Shown here one piece after another: positions 8,134 through 16,551 of a stretch of 64,000 nucleotides of DNA. Made by a program: the position numbers and the translations under genes. Source of the stretch: Streptomyces sp. PCS3-D2 (GTDB lineage Bacteria > Actinomycetota > Actinomycetes > Streptomycetales > Streptomycetaceae); contig NZ_CP097800.1 of assembly GCF_000612545.2 (NCBI RefSeq), forward strand, positions 4,786,501 through 4,850,500, read 5' to 3'. The notes under the pieces were generated by a model. That model was not told the DNA's origin. It worked only from the letters and a program-made list of their open reading frames with translations, and made no database searches. Numbering within the stretch: the stretch's first letter is position 1; every line of letters starts with the position of its first letter.

Positions 8134-9240
8134 TCAGTGCTCTCCGTGCGCCATGGTGACGGGAAGCTCCACCGCCACGCCTTCCCGGGACGACATGCGG
8201 GCAGCCTCCAGTACGTCGAGGCAGCGCGCGGCCTCGTGCGCCGTGACCGGGGCGGGCCCGCCGGTGCGCAGGGCGGCCGCCACCGCCGCGTAGTACGCCG
8301 GGTAGTCGCCCTGTTCGGTCGGTACCGGTGCCCCGCCACCGGTCAGCGGGGATTCGCCCGAGCCCACCCGCCCCCACAGGTGCGGCGGCTCCTCGCCCCA
8401 GGGCAGCCGCCCGTCCGGCCGCAGGCCCTCCCGCAGGGCGCCCTCCTGCGGGTCCAGGCCGTACTTCACGTAGCCGGCGCGGGAGCCGAGCACCCGGAAC
8501 CGCGGTCCGAGCTGGGCCGTGGCTGCGCTGACGTAGAGGTGTGAGCGGACCCCGTTCGCGTGGGTGAGGGCGATGAAGGTGTCGTCGTCGGTCTCGGCGC
8601 CCGGGCGGCGCGCGTCGGTCTCCGCGTAGACCCGCACGGCGGGCCCGAACAGCACGAGGGCCTGGTCGACGACGTGGCTGCCGAGGTCGTAGAGCAGGCC
8701 GCCGATCTCCTCCGGGGCGCCCGACTCCCGCCAGCCGCCCTTCAGCTGCGGGCGCCAGCGCTCGAAGCGGGACTCGAAGCGGTGGATCTCGCCCAGTTCG
8801 CCGTCCGCGAGGAGGCGGCGCAGGGTGAGGAAGTCGTTGTCCCAGCGGCGGTTCTGAAAGACGGAAAGGAGGACTCCGCGCCGGTCGGCCAGGGCGGCGA
8901 GCGCCCGGGCCTCGGCGGCGGTGGCGGCGAGCGGCTTGTCCACGACCGCCGGGATCCCGGCTTCCAGGGCGGCCGTGGCGAGCGGGACGTGCGTCTTGTT
9001 GGGGGAGGCGATCACGACGAGGTCGAGGTCGCGCTCCCACAGCTCGTCGGAGGTGGGGGCGGTGCGGACGCCGGGGAACTCGGCGCGGGCGCGGGCCTGC
9101 CGATCCGGGTCGGAGGTGACGACCGTGTCGAGGACGAGTCCGTCCGTGGCGGCCACGAGGGGGGCGTGGAAGACGGAACCGGCGAGTCCGTAGCCGATGA
9201 CGCCGACACGAAGTGGTGCAGTGGGGGTGGGGGTGCTCAT
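8134..9240 (-). CDS. Gfo/Idh/MocA family oxidoreductase
   Basis: This 368-residue NAD(P)-dependent oxidoreductase has an N-terminal Rossmann fold (VGVIGYGLAGSVFHAPL, residues 12-28), the conserved VDKPLA motif with the catalytic lysine around residue 99, and the alpha/beta dimerisation domain seen in sugar and inositol dehydrogenases. The substrate is probably a sugar or sugar-like compound. It is divergently transcribed from a ROK-family sugar regulator, with a long interrupted palindrome between the two starts, which suggests that regulator controls it. Confidence 0.85.
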   Translation of the reverse strand: MSTPTPTAPLRVGVIGYGLAGSVFHAPLVAATDGLVLDTVVTSDPDRQARARAEFPGVRTAPTSDELWERDLDLVVIASPNKTHVPLATAALEAGIPAVVDKPLAATAAEARALAALADRRGVLLSVFQNRRWDNDFLTLRRLLADGELGEIHRFESRFERWRPQLKGGWRESGAPEEIGGLLYDLGSHVVDQALVLFGPAVRVYAETDARRPGAETDDDTFIALTHANGVRSHLYVSAATAQLGPRFRVLGSRAGYVKYGLDPQEGALREGLRPDGRLPWGEEPPHLWGRVGSGESPLTGGGAPVPTEQGDYPAYYAAVAAALRTGGPAPVTAHEAARCLDVLEAARMSSREGVAVELPVTMAHGEH

Positions 9241-9245
9241 GAGGC

Positions 9246-9272
9246 CACTTTGGCAACAGCGTTGTCGAAGTG
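9246..9272. promoter_or_regulatory. 27-bp interrupted palindrome, candidate ROK operator
   Basis: The 55-base gap between the divergent oxidoreductase and ROK genes contains nested inverted repeats. The outer arms are CACTT (9246-9250) and AAGTG (9268-9272). The inner arms are CAAC (9254-9257) and GTTG (9261-9264) around an AGC centre. Position and symmetry suggest the binding site of the adjacent ROK regulator controlling both genes. The inner CAAC-n3-GTTG half-sites resemble other sugar-repressor operators in general form. Confidence 0.55.
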
Positions 9273-9295
9273 CAAGGAGGGTGGACAATGGGCCT

Positions 9296-10516
9296 GTGAA
9301 CAGGGCTAGCGGGAACGGGAGCGGGAACGGCGGCCGGGGCGACGTGTACGGTCGGCGCGGCGGGGCCAACCTGCCGGCGCTGCGCGGCCACAACGACGCG
9401 CTGGTCCTGGACCTGCTCCGGGCCGCGGGGCCGGCGGGCCTGGGGCGCACGGAACTCGCCGCCCGCACGGGACTCACCCCGCAGGCCGTCAGCAAGATCA
9501 CGGCCAGGCTCAGTGTGGAGGGCCTGGTCGCGGAGGCGGGCCGGGCCGCTTCCACCGGCGGCAAGCCGCGCACCCTGCTGAGGCTGGTGCCGGATGTCCG
9601 GCACGCCGTGGGGGTGCAGCTGGACCGCGACGAGCTCCGGGCGGTACGGGTGGACCTGGCGGGCCGCGTCGTCTCCGAGAGCAGCGGCCCGCTCGACTTC
9701 GGGACCGGACCGGAGGCGGCGGTCGAGGCGGTCGTACGGGCGGTCGCGCGGGTCGGCGCCCCGTCCGGCCTGCCGCCCTTGGGCGTGGGGGTGGCCGCGC
9801 CGGGACCGCTCGACCACCGGGCCGGGGTGATGGGGCGGGTGACCGGCTACCCGAGCTGGAAGGACTTTCCGCTGAGGGGGGTGCTGGAGGGGCGGCTGGG
9901 ACTGCCGGTGCTGCTGGACAAGGACACGAACGCCGGTGCGGCCGCGGCCGCCGGGGCGTGGCTCCGGGCCGCCTGGCCCGATCCGGATGCGGATGGGGAC
10001 GCGGACACGGGGCCGGACACCGGGCCGGACACGGGCACGGAACCGGGCGCCGGCGGGTACGCCGGCAGCGGTCCCCGCACCTGCGTGTATCTGCACGTCG
10101 GGACCGGGCTCGGCGCGGGGCTGTGGCTGGGCGACGGGGTCTACCGGGGCGTCCGCTCGGCGGCGGGCGAGTTCGGCCACCAGGTGCTCCTGCTGGACGG
10201 CCCGCCCTGCCGGTGCGGGGCCCGCGGCTGCGTGGAGGTGCTGTGCCTTGAGGCGGTGGCCCGGGGTGATCTCCCCGGGGCCGCTCGGATCCTGGGCGAG
10301 GCCGCGGCCAACCTGGTCGCGCTGCTGGACGTGGACCGGGTGCTGCTCGGCGGTCGGGTGGTGGCGGCGGCGCCGGACGTGTTCGTGTCCGGGGTCGGAG
10401 CCGTTCTCGCGGCCCGTGCGCTGGATCCGGCCCGGCCGGTGGTCGCCCTGGCGGGTGCGGGTGTGGCGGAGGGGGCGGCGGAGATGGTGCTGGCGCCGTT
10501 GTTCGGGCGCGAGTAG
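9296..10516 (+). CDS. ROK family transcriptional regulator
   Basis: The 406-residue product has an N-terminal winged helix-turn-helix (LGRTELAARTGLTPQAVSKITARL, about residues 42-65), then a ROK sugar-kinase-like domain. The ROK zinc motif is present as CRCGARGCVE, and the glycine-rich segment VHVGTGLGAGLW is clear. An unusual Asp/Gly/Thr-rich insertion of about 30 residues (DGDADTGPDTG...) sits in the middle of the domain and is encoded by short DNA repeats. GTG 9296 is used; an AAGGAGG lies 15 bases upstream, which is long, and GTG 9281 is an in-frame alternative. It probably represses the divergent oxidoreductase gene. Confidence 0.85.
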   Translation: MNRASGNGSGNGGRGDVYGRRGGANLPALRGHNDALVLDLLRAAGPAGLGRTELAARTGLTPQAVSKITARLSVEGLVAEAGRAASTGGKPRTLLRLVPDVRHAVGVQLDRDELRAVRVDLAGRVVSESSGPLDFGTGPEAAVEAVVRAVARVGAPSGLPPLGVGVAAPGPLDHRAGVMGRVTGYPSWKDFPLRGVLEGRLGLPVLLDKDTNAGAAAAAGAWLRAAWPDPDADGDADTGPDTGPDTGTEPGAGGYAGSGPRTCVYLHVGTGLGAGLWLGDGVYRGVRSAAGEFGHQVLLLDGPPCRCGARGCVEVLCLEAVARGDLPGAARILGEAAANLVALLDVDRVLLGGRVVAAAPDVFVSGVGAVLAARALDPARPVVALAGAGVAEGAAEMVLAPLFGRE

Positions 10517-10845
10517 GGCGCGGCTCGGCCGCGCGGGTCCCGTCGGTCCGCTCCGTAAGGGGCGCATGCCGGTGCTGGTGCGTCGCGGGGGCCGTGCGTT
10601 GCCGGGTGCGGCGCTGCTGCGGGGCGATACCCCCGGGCCCCCCGTGCCTCGACCGTCGGCGGTTGATCGGGACCGGTGGGGCGGGGGGGAGCGGGGTTGA
10701 CGGGTGCACCGATCGGGCGTAAACCGGAACGACTCAGGCGTGGTGCGCGGTGACGTTCGCGCCTGCGTGGGAGGGTGCGGGCAGGCCGGGGTGATGGTCA
10801 CCTCGTCCGACCATCGTCCTGTCCGGCAAGCAGCGAAGGTCTTCC
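10517..10845. other. 329-bp intergenic region
   Basis: No gene or clear RNA was recognised between the ROK gene and the LAHTG surface-protein gene. The first half is very GC-rich. The second half presumably holds the promoter of the surface-protein gene, but no convincing -10/-35 pair was picked out. Confidence 0.4.
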
Positions 10846-11604
10846 ATGCGACTGCGCAAAGCCCTTGCCCTCACCGCCTTCCTCTCCGCCGTCCTGGCCG
10901 TCACCGCCGCACCCACCGCCGGCGCGGACGTCGGCACCGGCGGCGGTGCCCGCCCCGCTCCCGCGCTGCCGTCCCGCATCCAGGCCGCCTGCGGGGACGG
11001 CACGAGTTCCGCCTTCCCCATCGGCGCGCGGATCCGCGGTGGCCCGGCCGTGTACCGCACCGGCGGCGAGCCGCAGACCTGGTACCTGGACCTGACCAAC
11101 ACCACGAACTCCCGGTGCACGGCCATCCACCCCGTCGTGGTCCTCACCGACAAGGCCCGCACCCTGCGACCCGCCCACCTGCGGATGGAGTTCGAAGCCC
11201 CGGGCGGCACCCTGCCCGCCGGGCTCGAACGCAGCGACCGCGACGAGATCATCGCCGTCTTCGACGGCGGGGACGCCTTTCCCGGCTTCACCGTGGCCCC
11301 CGGCGGTACCCACACCGTGAAGGTCTCGCTCTCCTTCGCCCCCGACGCGCCCACCGGTGAGGTCGTCGCGGACGCCGCCCTCGTCCAGCGCAAGGGCGAC
11401 GACGGGGACTGGATCGGCGAGGCGGGCGGCTACCGGTTCTCCGTCGAGGAGCCCGCGGGCTCCGTCGAGGCCGGCTCCCTCGCCCACACCGGACCCCACA
11501 CGTGGGTGTACGGGGCGGGCGCCTTGACCGCCGTCGCCGTGGGCGGAGGCCTCCTGCTGGGAGCCCGCAGACTCCGCACCCGACCCCGCGGCCGCGGGTG
11601 CTGA
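10846..11604 (+). CDS. LAHTG-tailed cell-wall surface protein
   Basis: The 252-residue protein has a signal peptide (MRLRKALALT through about residue 27, ending AGA) and an exported domain of beta-rich character with two cysteines (residues about 49 and 87). Its C-terminal sorting signal is LAHTG at residues 212-216, a hydrophobic helix (YGAGALTAVAVGGGLLLG) and a basic tail (ARRLRTRPRGR). LAxTG is the motif recognised by actinobacterial class E sortases, so the sortase at 4910-5689 is a plausible partner. The function of the exported domain is unknown. Confidence 0.75.
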   Translation: MRLRKALALTAFLSAVLAVTAAPTAGADVGTGGGARPAPALPSRIQAACGDGTSSAFPIGARIRGGPAVYRTGGEPQTWYLDLTNTTNSRCTAIHPVVVLTDKARTLRPAHLRMEFEAPGGTLPAGLERSDRDEIIAVFDGGDAFPGFTVAPGGTHTVKVSLSFAPDAPTGEVVADAALVQRKGDDGDWIGEAGGYRFSVEEPAGSVEAGSLAHTGPHTWVYGAGALTAVAVGGGLLLGARRLRTRPRGRGC

Positions 11605-11622
11605 CGCCGTCCCGCCCGCACT

Positions 11623-11696
11623 GGAGTCCGCCCCCCGGCTGAAGTCCGTCCGCCCGTGATGACGTCGGCCGGCCCGTGGGGAAGTCCGCCCGCCCC
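11623..11696. repeat. GAAGTCCGCCCGCCC-like direct repeats
   Basis: Three related elements occur upstream of the GntR gene: GGAGTCCGCCCCCCG at 11623, GAAGTCCGTCCGCCCG at 11641 and GAAGTCCGCCCGCCCC at 11681. They could be binding sites or simple sequence drift in a GC-rich spacer. Confidence 0.3.
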
Positions 11697-11730
11697 CGGA
11701 GTCACGTACGGCGGCCGCGACCGCCCCGCA

Positions 11731-11736
11731 TAGAGT
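11731..11736 (+). promoter_or_regulatory. -10 element of a probable leaderless gntR transcript
   Basis: TAGAGT lies six bases before the GTG start of the GntR-type regulator, the spacing seen in leaderless Streptomyces promoters. No Shine-Dalgarno sequence precedes that start, which supports the idea. Confidence 0.45.
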
Positions 11737-11742
11737 CCCGCT

Positions 11743-12507
11743 GTGGAAAAGAACCTCCAGAGCCACCGCCCCGGCTCGCCCGTGCGGTCCGGCATCCCCG
11801 AGCACGGCCGCATCCCCAAGTACTACGCCGTCAAGGCCCGGATCGCCGAGCTCCTCGACGCGCTGGGCGAGGGCGGGACACTGCCCACCGAGCGCGATCT
11901 GGCCGAGCGGTACGAGGTCTCCCGCGAGACCGTCCGGCAGGCCCTGCGCGAGTTGCTGCTGGAGGGCCGGCTTCGCCGCTCCGGCCGGGGGACCGTCGTC
12001 GCCGGGCCCAAGCTGGAGCAGCCGCTGTCCCTCGCCAGCTACACGGAGGGGGTGCGCCGTCAGGGGCACCGGCCGGGCCGGCGGCTGATCGGGCTGGAAC
12101 AGTTCCCCTGCCCGCCCGACCTCGCGCCCGGGATCGGTGCCGAGCCCGGCCAGCCCGTCTGGCACCTGGAACGGGTCCTGCTCGCCGACGACGAGCGCGT
12201 CGGCCTGGAGAGCACATACATCCAGGTGGCCCGTGCCCCGCGCCTGGACATCGATTTCCAGCCGGACTCCTCCTTCTACGGATATCTCCGCGACAGCCTC
12301 GGCATCTCCTTCGGCGAGGCCGACGAGAAGCTGGAGACCGTGCTCGCCACCCCTCGCGAGGCCCTGCTGATCGGCACCCCGCCGGCCCTGCCCATGCTGC
12401 TCATCCACCGCTTCTCGCGGGACGGGGAGGGCCGCCCCTTGGAGCGGGTGCGTTCGCTCTACCGCGGTGACCGGTTCAGCTTCACGACCCGCCTGCGCGC
12501 CGAATAA
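11743..12507 (+). CDS. GntR family (HutC/UTRA) regulator of phosphonate genes
   Basis: The 254-residue product has an N-terminal GntR winged helix (LPTERDLAERYEVSRETVRQ, about residues 46-65) and a UTRA effector-binding domain (LERVLLADDERVGLESTYI onward), placing it in the HutC subfamily with DasR and PhnF. It sits directly upstream of the phosphonate catabolism and transport genes, so it is the likely local regulator. HutC proteins often bind GGTCTAGACC-like palindromes. Close relatives (GGTCTGGTCC, GGTCTGGACC) occur at 12570-12579 and 18588-18597. The effector is probably a phosphonate or its metabolite (inference). Confidence 0.85.
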   Translation: MEKNLQSHRPGSPVRSGIPEHGRIPKYYAVKARIAELLDALGEGGTLPTERDLAERYEVSRETVRQALRELLLEGRLRRSGRGTVVAGPKLEQPLSLASYTEGVRRQGHRPGRRLIGLEQFPCPPDLAPGIGAEPGQPVWHLERVLLADDERVGLESTYIQVARAPRLDIDFQPDSSFYGYLRDSLGISFGEADEKLETVLATPREALLIGTPPALPMLLIHRFSRDGEGRPLERVRSLYRGDRFSFTTRLRAE

Positions 12508-12563
12508 CCCGACGTCAAATCAACCGTAGCCACTGAAAAAGGGTGCAGCGATATCACAGAAAG

Positions 12564-12582
12564 ATAACGGGTCTGGTCCAAT
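12564..12582. promoter_or_regulatory. Operator-like motif ATAACGGGTCTGGTCCAAT
   Basis: This 19-base element lies 74 bases upstream of the FAD oxidoreductase start. Its first 14 bases (ATAACGGGTCTGG) and the following CC recur at 18582-18600, upstream of the alkaline-phosphatase-superfamily gene. The GGTCTGGTCC core resembles HutC-type GntR operators, so it is a candidate target of the regulator encoded at 11743. Confidence 0.55.
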
Positions 12583-12655
12583 CGTCGAGGCGCGTTCACC
12601 GGCGCGTCGCCGGACCGCCCCTCCCGGGTCACGGCCGGCACCCACCGTTGGCGGC

Positions 12656-13783
12656 GTGAGAGTCATAGTCGTCGGAGGCGGCGTGGTCGGCACCATGCAC
12701 GCCTGGCAAGCAGTCGAACGCGGCCACGAGGTCGTCCAGATCGAGCGGGAGGCCGAGGCGCGCGGCGCCTCACTGCGCAATTTCGGCCAGATCTGGGTCA
12801 GTGGACGGGCCGGGGGCGAAGAGCTCGACACCGCCCTGCGCGCCCGCGAGCTGTGGGAGCGGATCGGCGCGGAGGTGCCCGGCCTGGGCTTCCGCGCCAT
12901 CGGCTCCCTCACTCCCGTCCGCAACGCCCGCGAACACGCCGTCGCCGAGGCGGCCCTGGCCCGGCCGGACGCCGCCGCCCGCGGCTACGAACTTCTCGGC
13001 GCCGGGGAGGCGCGCAGGATCAACCCGGCCCTGCGCGGCGACTTCGAAGCCGCCCTGTGGTGCGAGCGGGACGCGGCCGTCGAACCGCGCACCGCTCAGC
13101 TGCACCTGCGCGAGGCCCTGCGCGCCAAGGCCGGCAGCCGCTACACCTTCCTGCCCGGCCGCGAGGTCCGCGAGGTCACCGGCCCCGGCGCAGTCCGCGA
13201 CGACCACGGCGACGTCCACCGCGGCGACGCCGTGGTCCTGGCCACCGGCGCCTGGTTGACCGGGCTGGTCCGCGAACTGGTCCCGGACCTGCCCGTGCGC
13301 CGGGTCCGGCTCCAGATGATGCAGACCGCGCCGCTCGGAGAGGCGCTCACCACCTCCGTCGCGGACGCCGACAGCTTCCGCTACTACCCCGCCTACCGGT
13401 CCGCGGCCCTCGACGAGCTGAACGCCGGCCAGGCCCAGACGCCGATCGCCGCCGCGCACCGGATGCAACTGCTGATGGTCCAACGCCAGGACGGCGGACT
13501 GACGATCGGCGACACCCACGCATACGAGCACCCCTTCGCCTTCGACACCGTCGAGGATCCGTACGAGCACCTCACCGAGGTCGTCGAGTCCTTCCTGGGC
13601 CGCTCACTGCCGAAGATCAGGCAGCGGTGGGCCGGCGTGTACGCGCAGTGCACGGACACCTCCCGCGTCGTCCACCGCCAGCAGGTCGCCGACGGCGTCT
13701 GGCTGGTGACCGGACCCGGCGGGCGCGGCATGACCTGCTCCCCCGCCATCGCCGAGACCACCGCGAACGAACTGGGCTGGTAA
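12656..13783 (+). CDS. hpnW: FAD-dependent oxidoreductase, TIGR03364 type, phosphonate cluster
   Basis: The 375-residue product is a DAO-type flavin oxidoreductase. The N-terminal dinucleotide motif is VIVVGGGVVGTMHAWQAVERG (G-x-G-x-x-G), and the FAD-binding GAWLTGLVREL and late GPGGRGMTCSPAIAE segments are present. Together with an adjacent phosphonatase-like hydrolase it matches the TIGR03364 (HpnW) family found in phosphonate clusters. Related enzymes oxidise 2-aminoethylphosphonate or its N-methyl derivative to phosphonoacetaldehyde; that reaction is inferred here. It starts with GTG and has only a weak ribosome binding site. The operator-like motif upstream suggests control by the GntR protein. 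Confidence 0.8.
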   Translation: MRVIVVGGGVVGTMHAWQAVERGHEVVQIEREAEARGASLRNFGQIWVSGRAGGEELDTALRARELWERIGAEVPGLGFRAIGSLTPVRNAREHAVAEAALARPDAAARGYELLGAGEARRINPALRGDFEAALWCERDAAVEPRTAQLHLREALRAKAGSRYTFLPGREVREVTGPGAVRDDHGDVHRGDAVVLATGAWLTGLVRELVPDLPVRRVRLQMMQTAPLGEALTTSVADADSFRYYPAYRSAALDELNAGQAQTPIAAAHRMQLLMVQRQDGGLTIGDTHAYEHPFAFDTVEDPYEHLTEVVESFLGRSLPKIRQRWAGVYAQCTDTSRVVHRQQVADGVWLVTGPGGRGMTCSPAIAETTANELGW

Positions 13784-13788
13784 TCCCG

Positions 13789-14562
13789 ATGACCGACACC
13801 ACCGAAACCACCGGCACCACTCGCGCCGAAGCCACCGACACCACCCGCACCACCACCGGCACCACCACCGGCGCCGGCCGGCTGGTCGTCCTCGACATGG
13901 CCGGTACCACCGTCGCCGACGGCGGCCTGGTCGAGCGCGCCTTCGAGCGGGCGGCGGGGCGCCTCGGCGTCGAGCCCGGCACCCCCGACCACGCCGAGAA
14001 GCTCCAGTACGTCCTGGCCACCATGGGCGAGTCCAAGATCTCTGTCTTCCGACACCTCTTCGGCAGGGAGGAGCTGGCCCGTCGCGCCAACTCCGCCTTC
14101 GAGGAGGCCTACGCGGAGCTCGTCGACGGCGGCCTGGTCGCCGAGGTCCCCGGCGCCCGCGCCGCGATCGAGGAGCTCCGTGCCGACGGCCGGACCGTCG
14201 CCCTGACCACCGGCTTCGCCCGCGTCACCCAGGACGCCATCCTGGACGCACTCGGCTGGCAGGACCTCGCGGACCTCACCCTCTGTCCCGCCGACGCGGG
14301 CGGCCGCGGCCGGCCCTTCCCCGACATGGTGCTGACCGCGTTCCTGCGGACCGGTGCCGCGGCCCGGGTCGCGGATGTCGCCGACATCGTGGTCGTCGGC
14401 GACACGGCCTACGACATGCTCAGCGGGCGGCGCGCCGGAGCGGGCATCGTGGCGGGCGTCCTCACCGGCGCCCACGACCGCGCGGCGCTGACGCGGAACG
14501 GCGCGACCCACATCCTCGGCTCCGTCGCCGAACTCCCGCGGCTCCTCACGGAGTCGGCGTGA
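13789..14562 (+). CDS. Phosphonatase-like HAD hydrolase
   Basis: The 257-residue HAD-superfamily enzyme is of the PhnX-like type, expected to act on phosphonoacetaldehyde or a related compound from the preceding oxidoreductase. The nucleophile motif is VVLDMAGTT (Asp36). A lysine in the cap (MGESKISVFRHLF, Lys83) sits where PhnX carries its Schiff-base lysine, judged by eye. VVGDTAYDM supplies the metal-binding acid motif. The first 30 residues are a Thr-rich low-complexity run that may not be part of the fold. The gene starts five bases after the previous stop and ends in a GTGA overlap with the ATPase gene, so all are one operon. Confidence 0.8.
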   Translation: MTDTTETTGTTRAEATDTTRTTTGTTTGAGRLVVLDMAGTTVADGGLVERAFERAAGRLGVEPGTPDHAEKLQYVLATMGESKISVFRHLFGREELARRANSAFEEAYAELVDGGLVAEVPGARAAIEELRADGRTVALTTGFARVTQDAILDALGWQDLADLTLCPADAGGRGRPFPDMVLTAFLRTGAAARVADVADIVVVGDTAYDMLSGRRAGAGIVAGVLTGAHDRAALTRNGATHILGSVAELPRLLTESA

Positions 14563-15608
14563 GCGGTATCCGCTTCGACGGGGTCAGCGTCGCCTACGAC
14601 GGCAACACCGTGCTGGACCGCCTCGACCTGACCGTGGAGGCGGGCGAGGTGATGGCGCTGCTCGGACCCTCCGGCTCGGGCAAGACCACCGCCCTGCGCG
14701 CAGTCGCCGGCTTCGTACGGCCCGGCGCGGGACGGGTGCTCATCGGCGGCCGGGACGTCACCGCACTCCCGCCGCACCAGCGCGGCATCGGCATGGTCGT
14801 CCAGCAGTACGCGCTCTTCCCGCACATGCGGGTCGAGGACAACGTCGCCTTCGGCCTCAAGGCCCGGAAGGCGCCGAAGGCCGACGTCCCCGGCCGGGTC
14901 GCCGAAGCCCTGGAGATGACGGGCATGGCCGCCTACGCCCGGCGCTACCCGCGCGAGCTGTCGGGCGGCCAGCAGCAGCGGGTCGCCCTCGCCCGCGCCC
15001 TCGCCATCCGCCCCGGCGTGCTCCTGCTGGACGAACCGCTCTCCGCCCTCGACGCACAACTGCGCTCCGGGATGCTCGCCGAACTGGCCCGACTGCACCG
15101 CGAACTGCCCGACGTGTCCATCCTGTACGTCACGCACGACCAGGTGGAGGCGCTCACCCTAGCCGACCGGATCGCCGTCATGGATCGCGCCCGGCTGCAG
15201 GACTGCGGAACACCGCAGGAGCTGTACCGGGCCCCGCGCACGGAATTCACCGCCTCCTTCGTCGGCGACGCGAACCTGCTCCCGGTCACGGTGGCGGACG
15301 GCGGCGCCGTCTTCGAGGGCCGCGCGCTGACCCTCGACCCGGGGCGCGCGGCGCCGGGAGCCGCGGCCACCCTGTGCGTACGGCCGCACCTGCTCGGTCT
15401 CGGTACCGGCCCCAACGCGCTGAGCGGCACCATCACCGAGGTGCAGTGGCGGGGTTCCACGCACCGGCTGTACGTCGACGTCGGCGGACACCGGGTGAAG
15501 GCGGACCTTCCCGAACTGCGGGAGACGCCCTCGCTGGGAGACCCGGTCACGCTGCACTTCGAGCCGCGCGACGCCGTGCTGCTGGCCGCAGGGGTGACCC
15601 GTGCCTGA
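14559..15608 (+). CDS. ABC transporter ATP-binding protein, phosphonate importer
   Basis: The 349-residue ATPase powers the importer encoded with it. It shows Walker A GPSGSGKT (residues 36-43), the signature LSGGQQQR, Walker B LLLDEP and the switch histidine in VTHDQ. A C-terminal TOBE-like regulatory domain begins around residue 245. This layout matches the PotA/AfuC/PhnT class. The start codon overlaps the previous stop (GTGA), implying translational coupling. Confidence 0.9.
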   Translation: MSGIRFDGVSVAYDGNTVLDRLDLTVEAGEVMALLGPSGSGKTTALRAVAGFVRPGAGRVLIGGRDVTALPPHQRGIGMVVQQYALFPHMRVEDNVAFGLKARKAPKADVPGRVAEALEMTGMAAYARRYPRELSGGQQQRVALARALAIRPGVLLLDEPLSALDAQLRSGMLAELARLHRELPDVSILYVTHDQVEALTLADRIAVMDRARLQDCGTPQELYRAPRTEFTASFVGDANLLPVTVADGGAVFEGRALTLDPGRAAPGAAATLCVRPHLLGLGTGPNALSGTITEVQWRGSTHRLYVDVGGHRVKADLPELRETPSLGDPVTLHFEPRDAVLLAAGVTRA

Positions 15609-16551
15609 CGCCGCGCGGCAAGCCCCGCCGCCCCCGCCGCCGGGCTCCGCCGCACCCCCGCCGCCCGACCCGGTGCCCCCGGTCCTCCCCGCTCCCGGTC
15701 CCGCCCTCGCGGCCCCCGGGGCGCCCCCGCGGGGGATCCCGCGCAGTGTGTGGGCGGTGCCGCCGGTGGCCGTGCTCGCGCTGCTGTTCCTGTATCCCCT
15801 CGCGCTGGTCGTCCAGCAGTCCCTCACTCCCGACGACGGCGGCGGCGCCTTCGACGCCTATGCCCGCGTCTTCGGGTCGCAGGCCTTCCGCGACGCCCTC
15901 GGGACCACCGTCTGGCTCGCGGTCGGAGCCACCCTCGGCTGCCTGCTCCTCGGGTTCACGCTCGCGCTGATCATCGCGTTCGTGCCCTTTCCCGGAGCCC
16001 GCGCCGTCGCCAGGTTCATCGATGTCTTCCTCTCCTTCCCCTCCTTCCTCATCACTCTCGCCCTCCTCTTCCTCTACGGCACCGTCGGCATGGCCAACGG
16101 CCTCGTCACCGGGTTCACCGGCGCCGCCGAGGGGCCGTTCCGCTTCCTCACCACCCCCTGGGGCGTCCTGCTCGCGGAGATCACCTACTTCACGCCCTTC
16201 GTGATCCGCCCGCTCCTCGCCGCGTTCTCCCAGCTCGACACGGCCCAGCTGGAGGCTGCCGCGAGTCTGGGCGCGCGCCCCGCCCGGATCGTGCGGCGGG
16301 TGATCCTGCCCGAGGCCCTCCCGGCTCTCGCGGCCGGCGGCAGCCTCGTCCTCGTCATGTGCCTCAACGAGTTCGGGATCGTCCTGTTCACCGGGGCCAA
16401 GGGGGTCACGACCCTGCCGATGCTCATTTACGGCAAGGCCATCCTCGAATCCGACTACCCGGCCGCCTGCGTGGTCGCCGTCGTCAACATCGTGATCTCC
16501 GTAGGCCTGTTCGGCCTCTACCGGATGGTGGGCAAGCGTGCTGGTGCATAG
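15601..16551 (+). CDS. ABC transporter permease 1, phosphonate importer
   Basis: The 316-residue inner-membrane permease has a Pro-rich cytoplasmic N-terminus of about 45 residues and six or so transmembrane helices. Its EAA loop is LEAAASLGARPARIVRRVILPEALP, the site that docks on the ATPase. Its start lies inside the end of the ATPase gene (8-base overlap). It forms a heterodimer with the following permease. The combination with a 2-aminoethylphosphonate-type binding protein suggests phosphonate uptake. Confidence 0.85.
   Translation: MPDAARQAPPPPPPGSAAPPPPDPVPPVLPAPGPALAAPGAPPRGIPRSVWAVPPVAVLALLFLYPLALVVQQSLTPDDGGGAFDAYARVFGSQAFRDALGTTVWLAVGATLGCLLLGFTLALIIAFVPFPGARAVARFIDVFLSFPSFLITLALLFLYGTVGMANGLVTGFTGAAEGPFRFLTTPWGVLLAEITYFTPFVIRPLLAAFSQLDTAQLEAAASLGARPARIVRRVILPEALPALAAGGSLVLVMCLNEFGIVLFTGAKGVTTLPMLIYGKAILESDYPAACVVAVVNIVISVGLFGLYRMVGKRAGA

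Noticed and set aside
7952-10801. 949-codon minus-strand open frame
   Set aside because: It is a GC-bias shadow across two well-supported genes (oxidoreductase and ROK) and non-coding DNA, with low-complexity Pro/Arg sequence and no family motifs.
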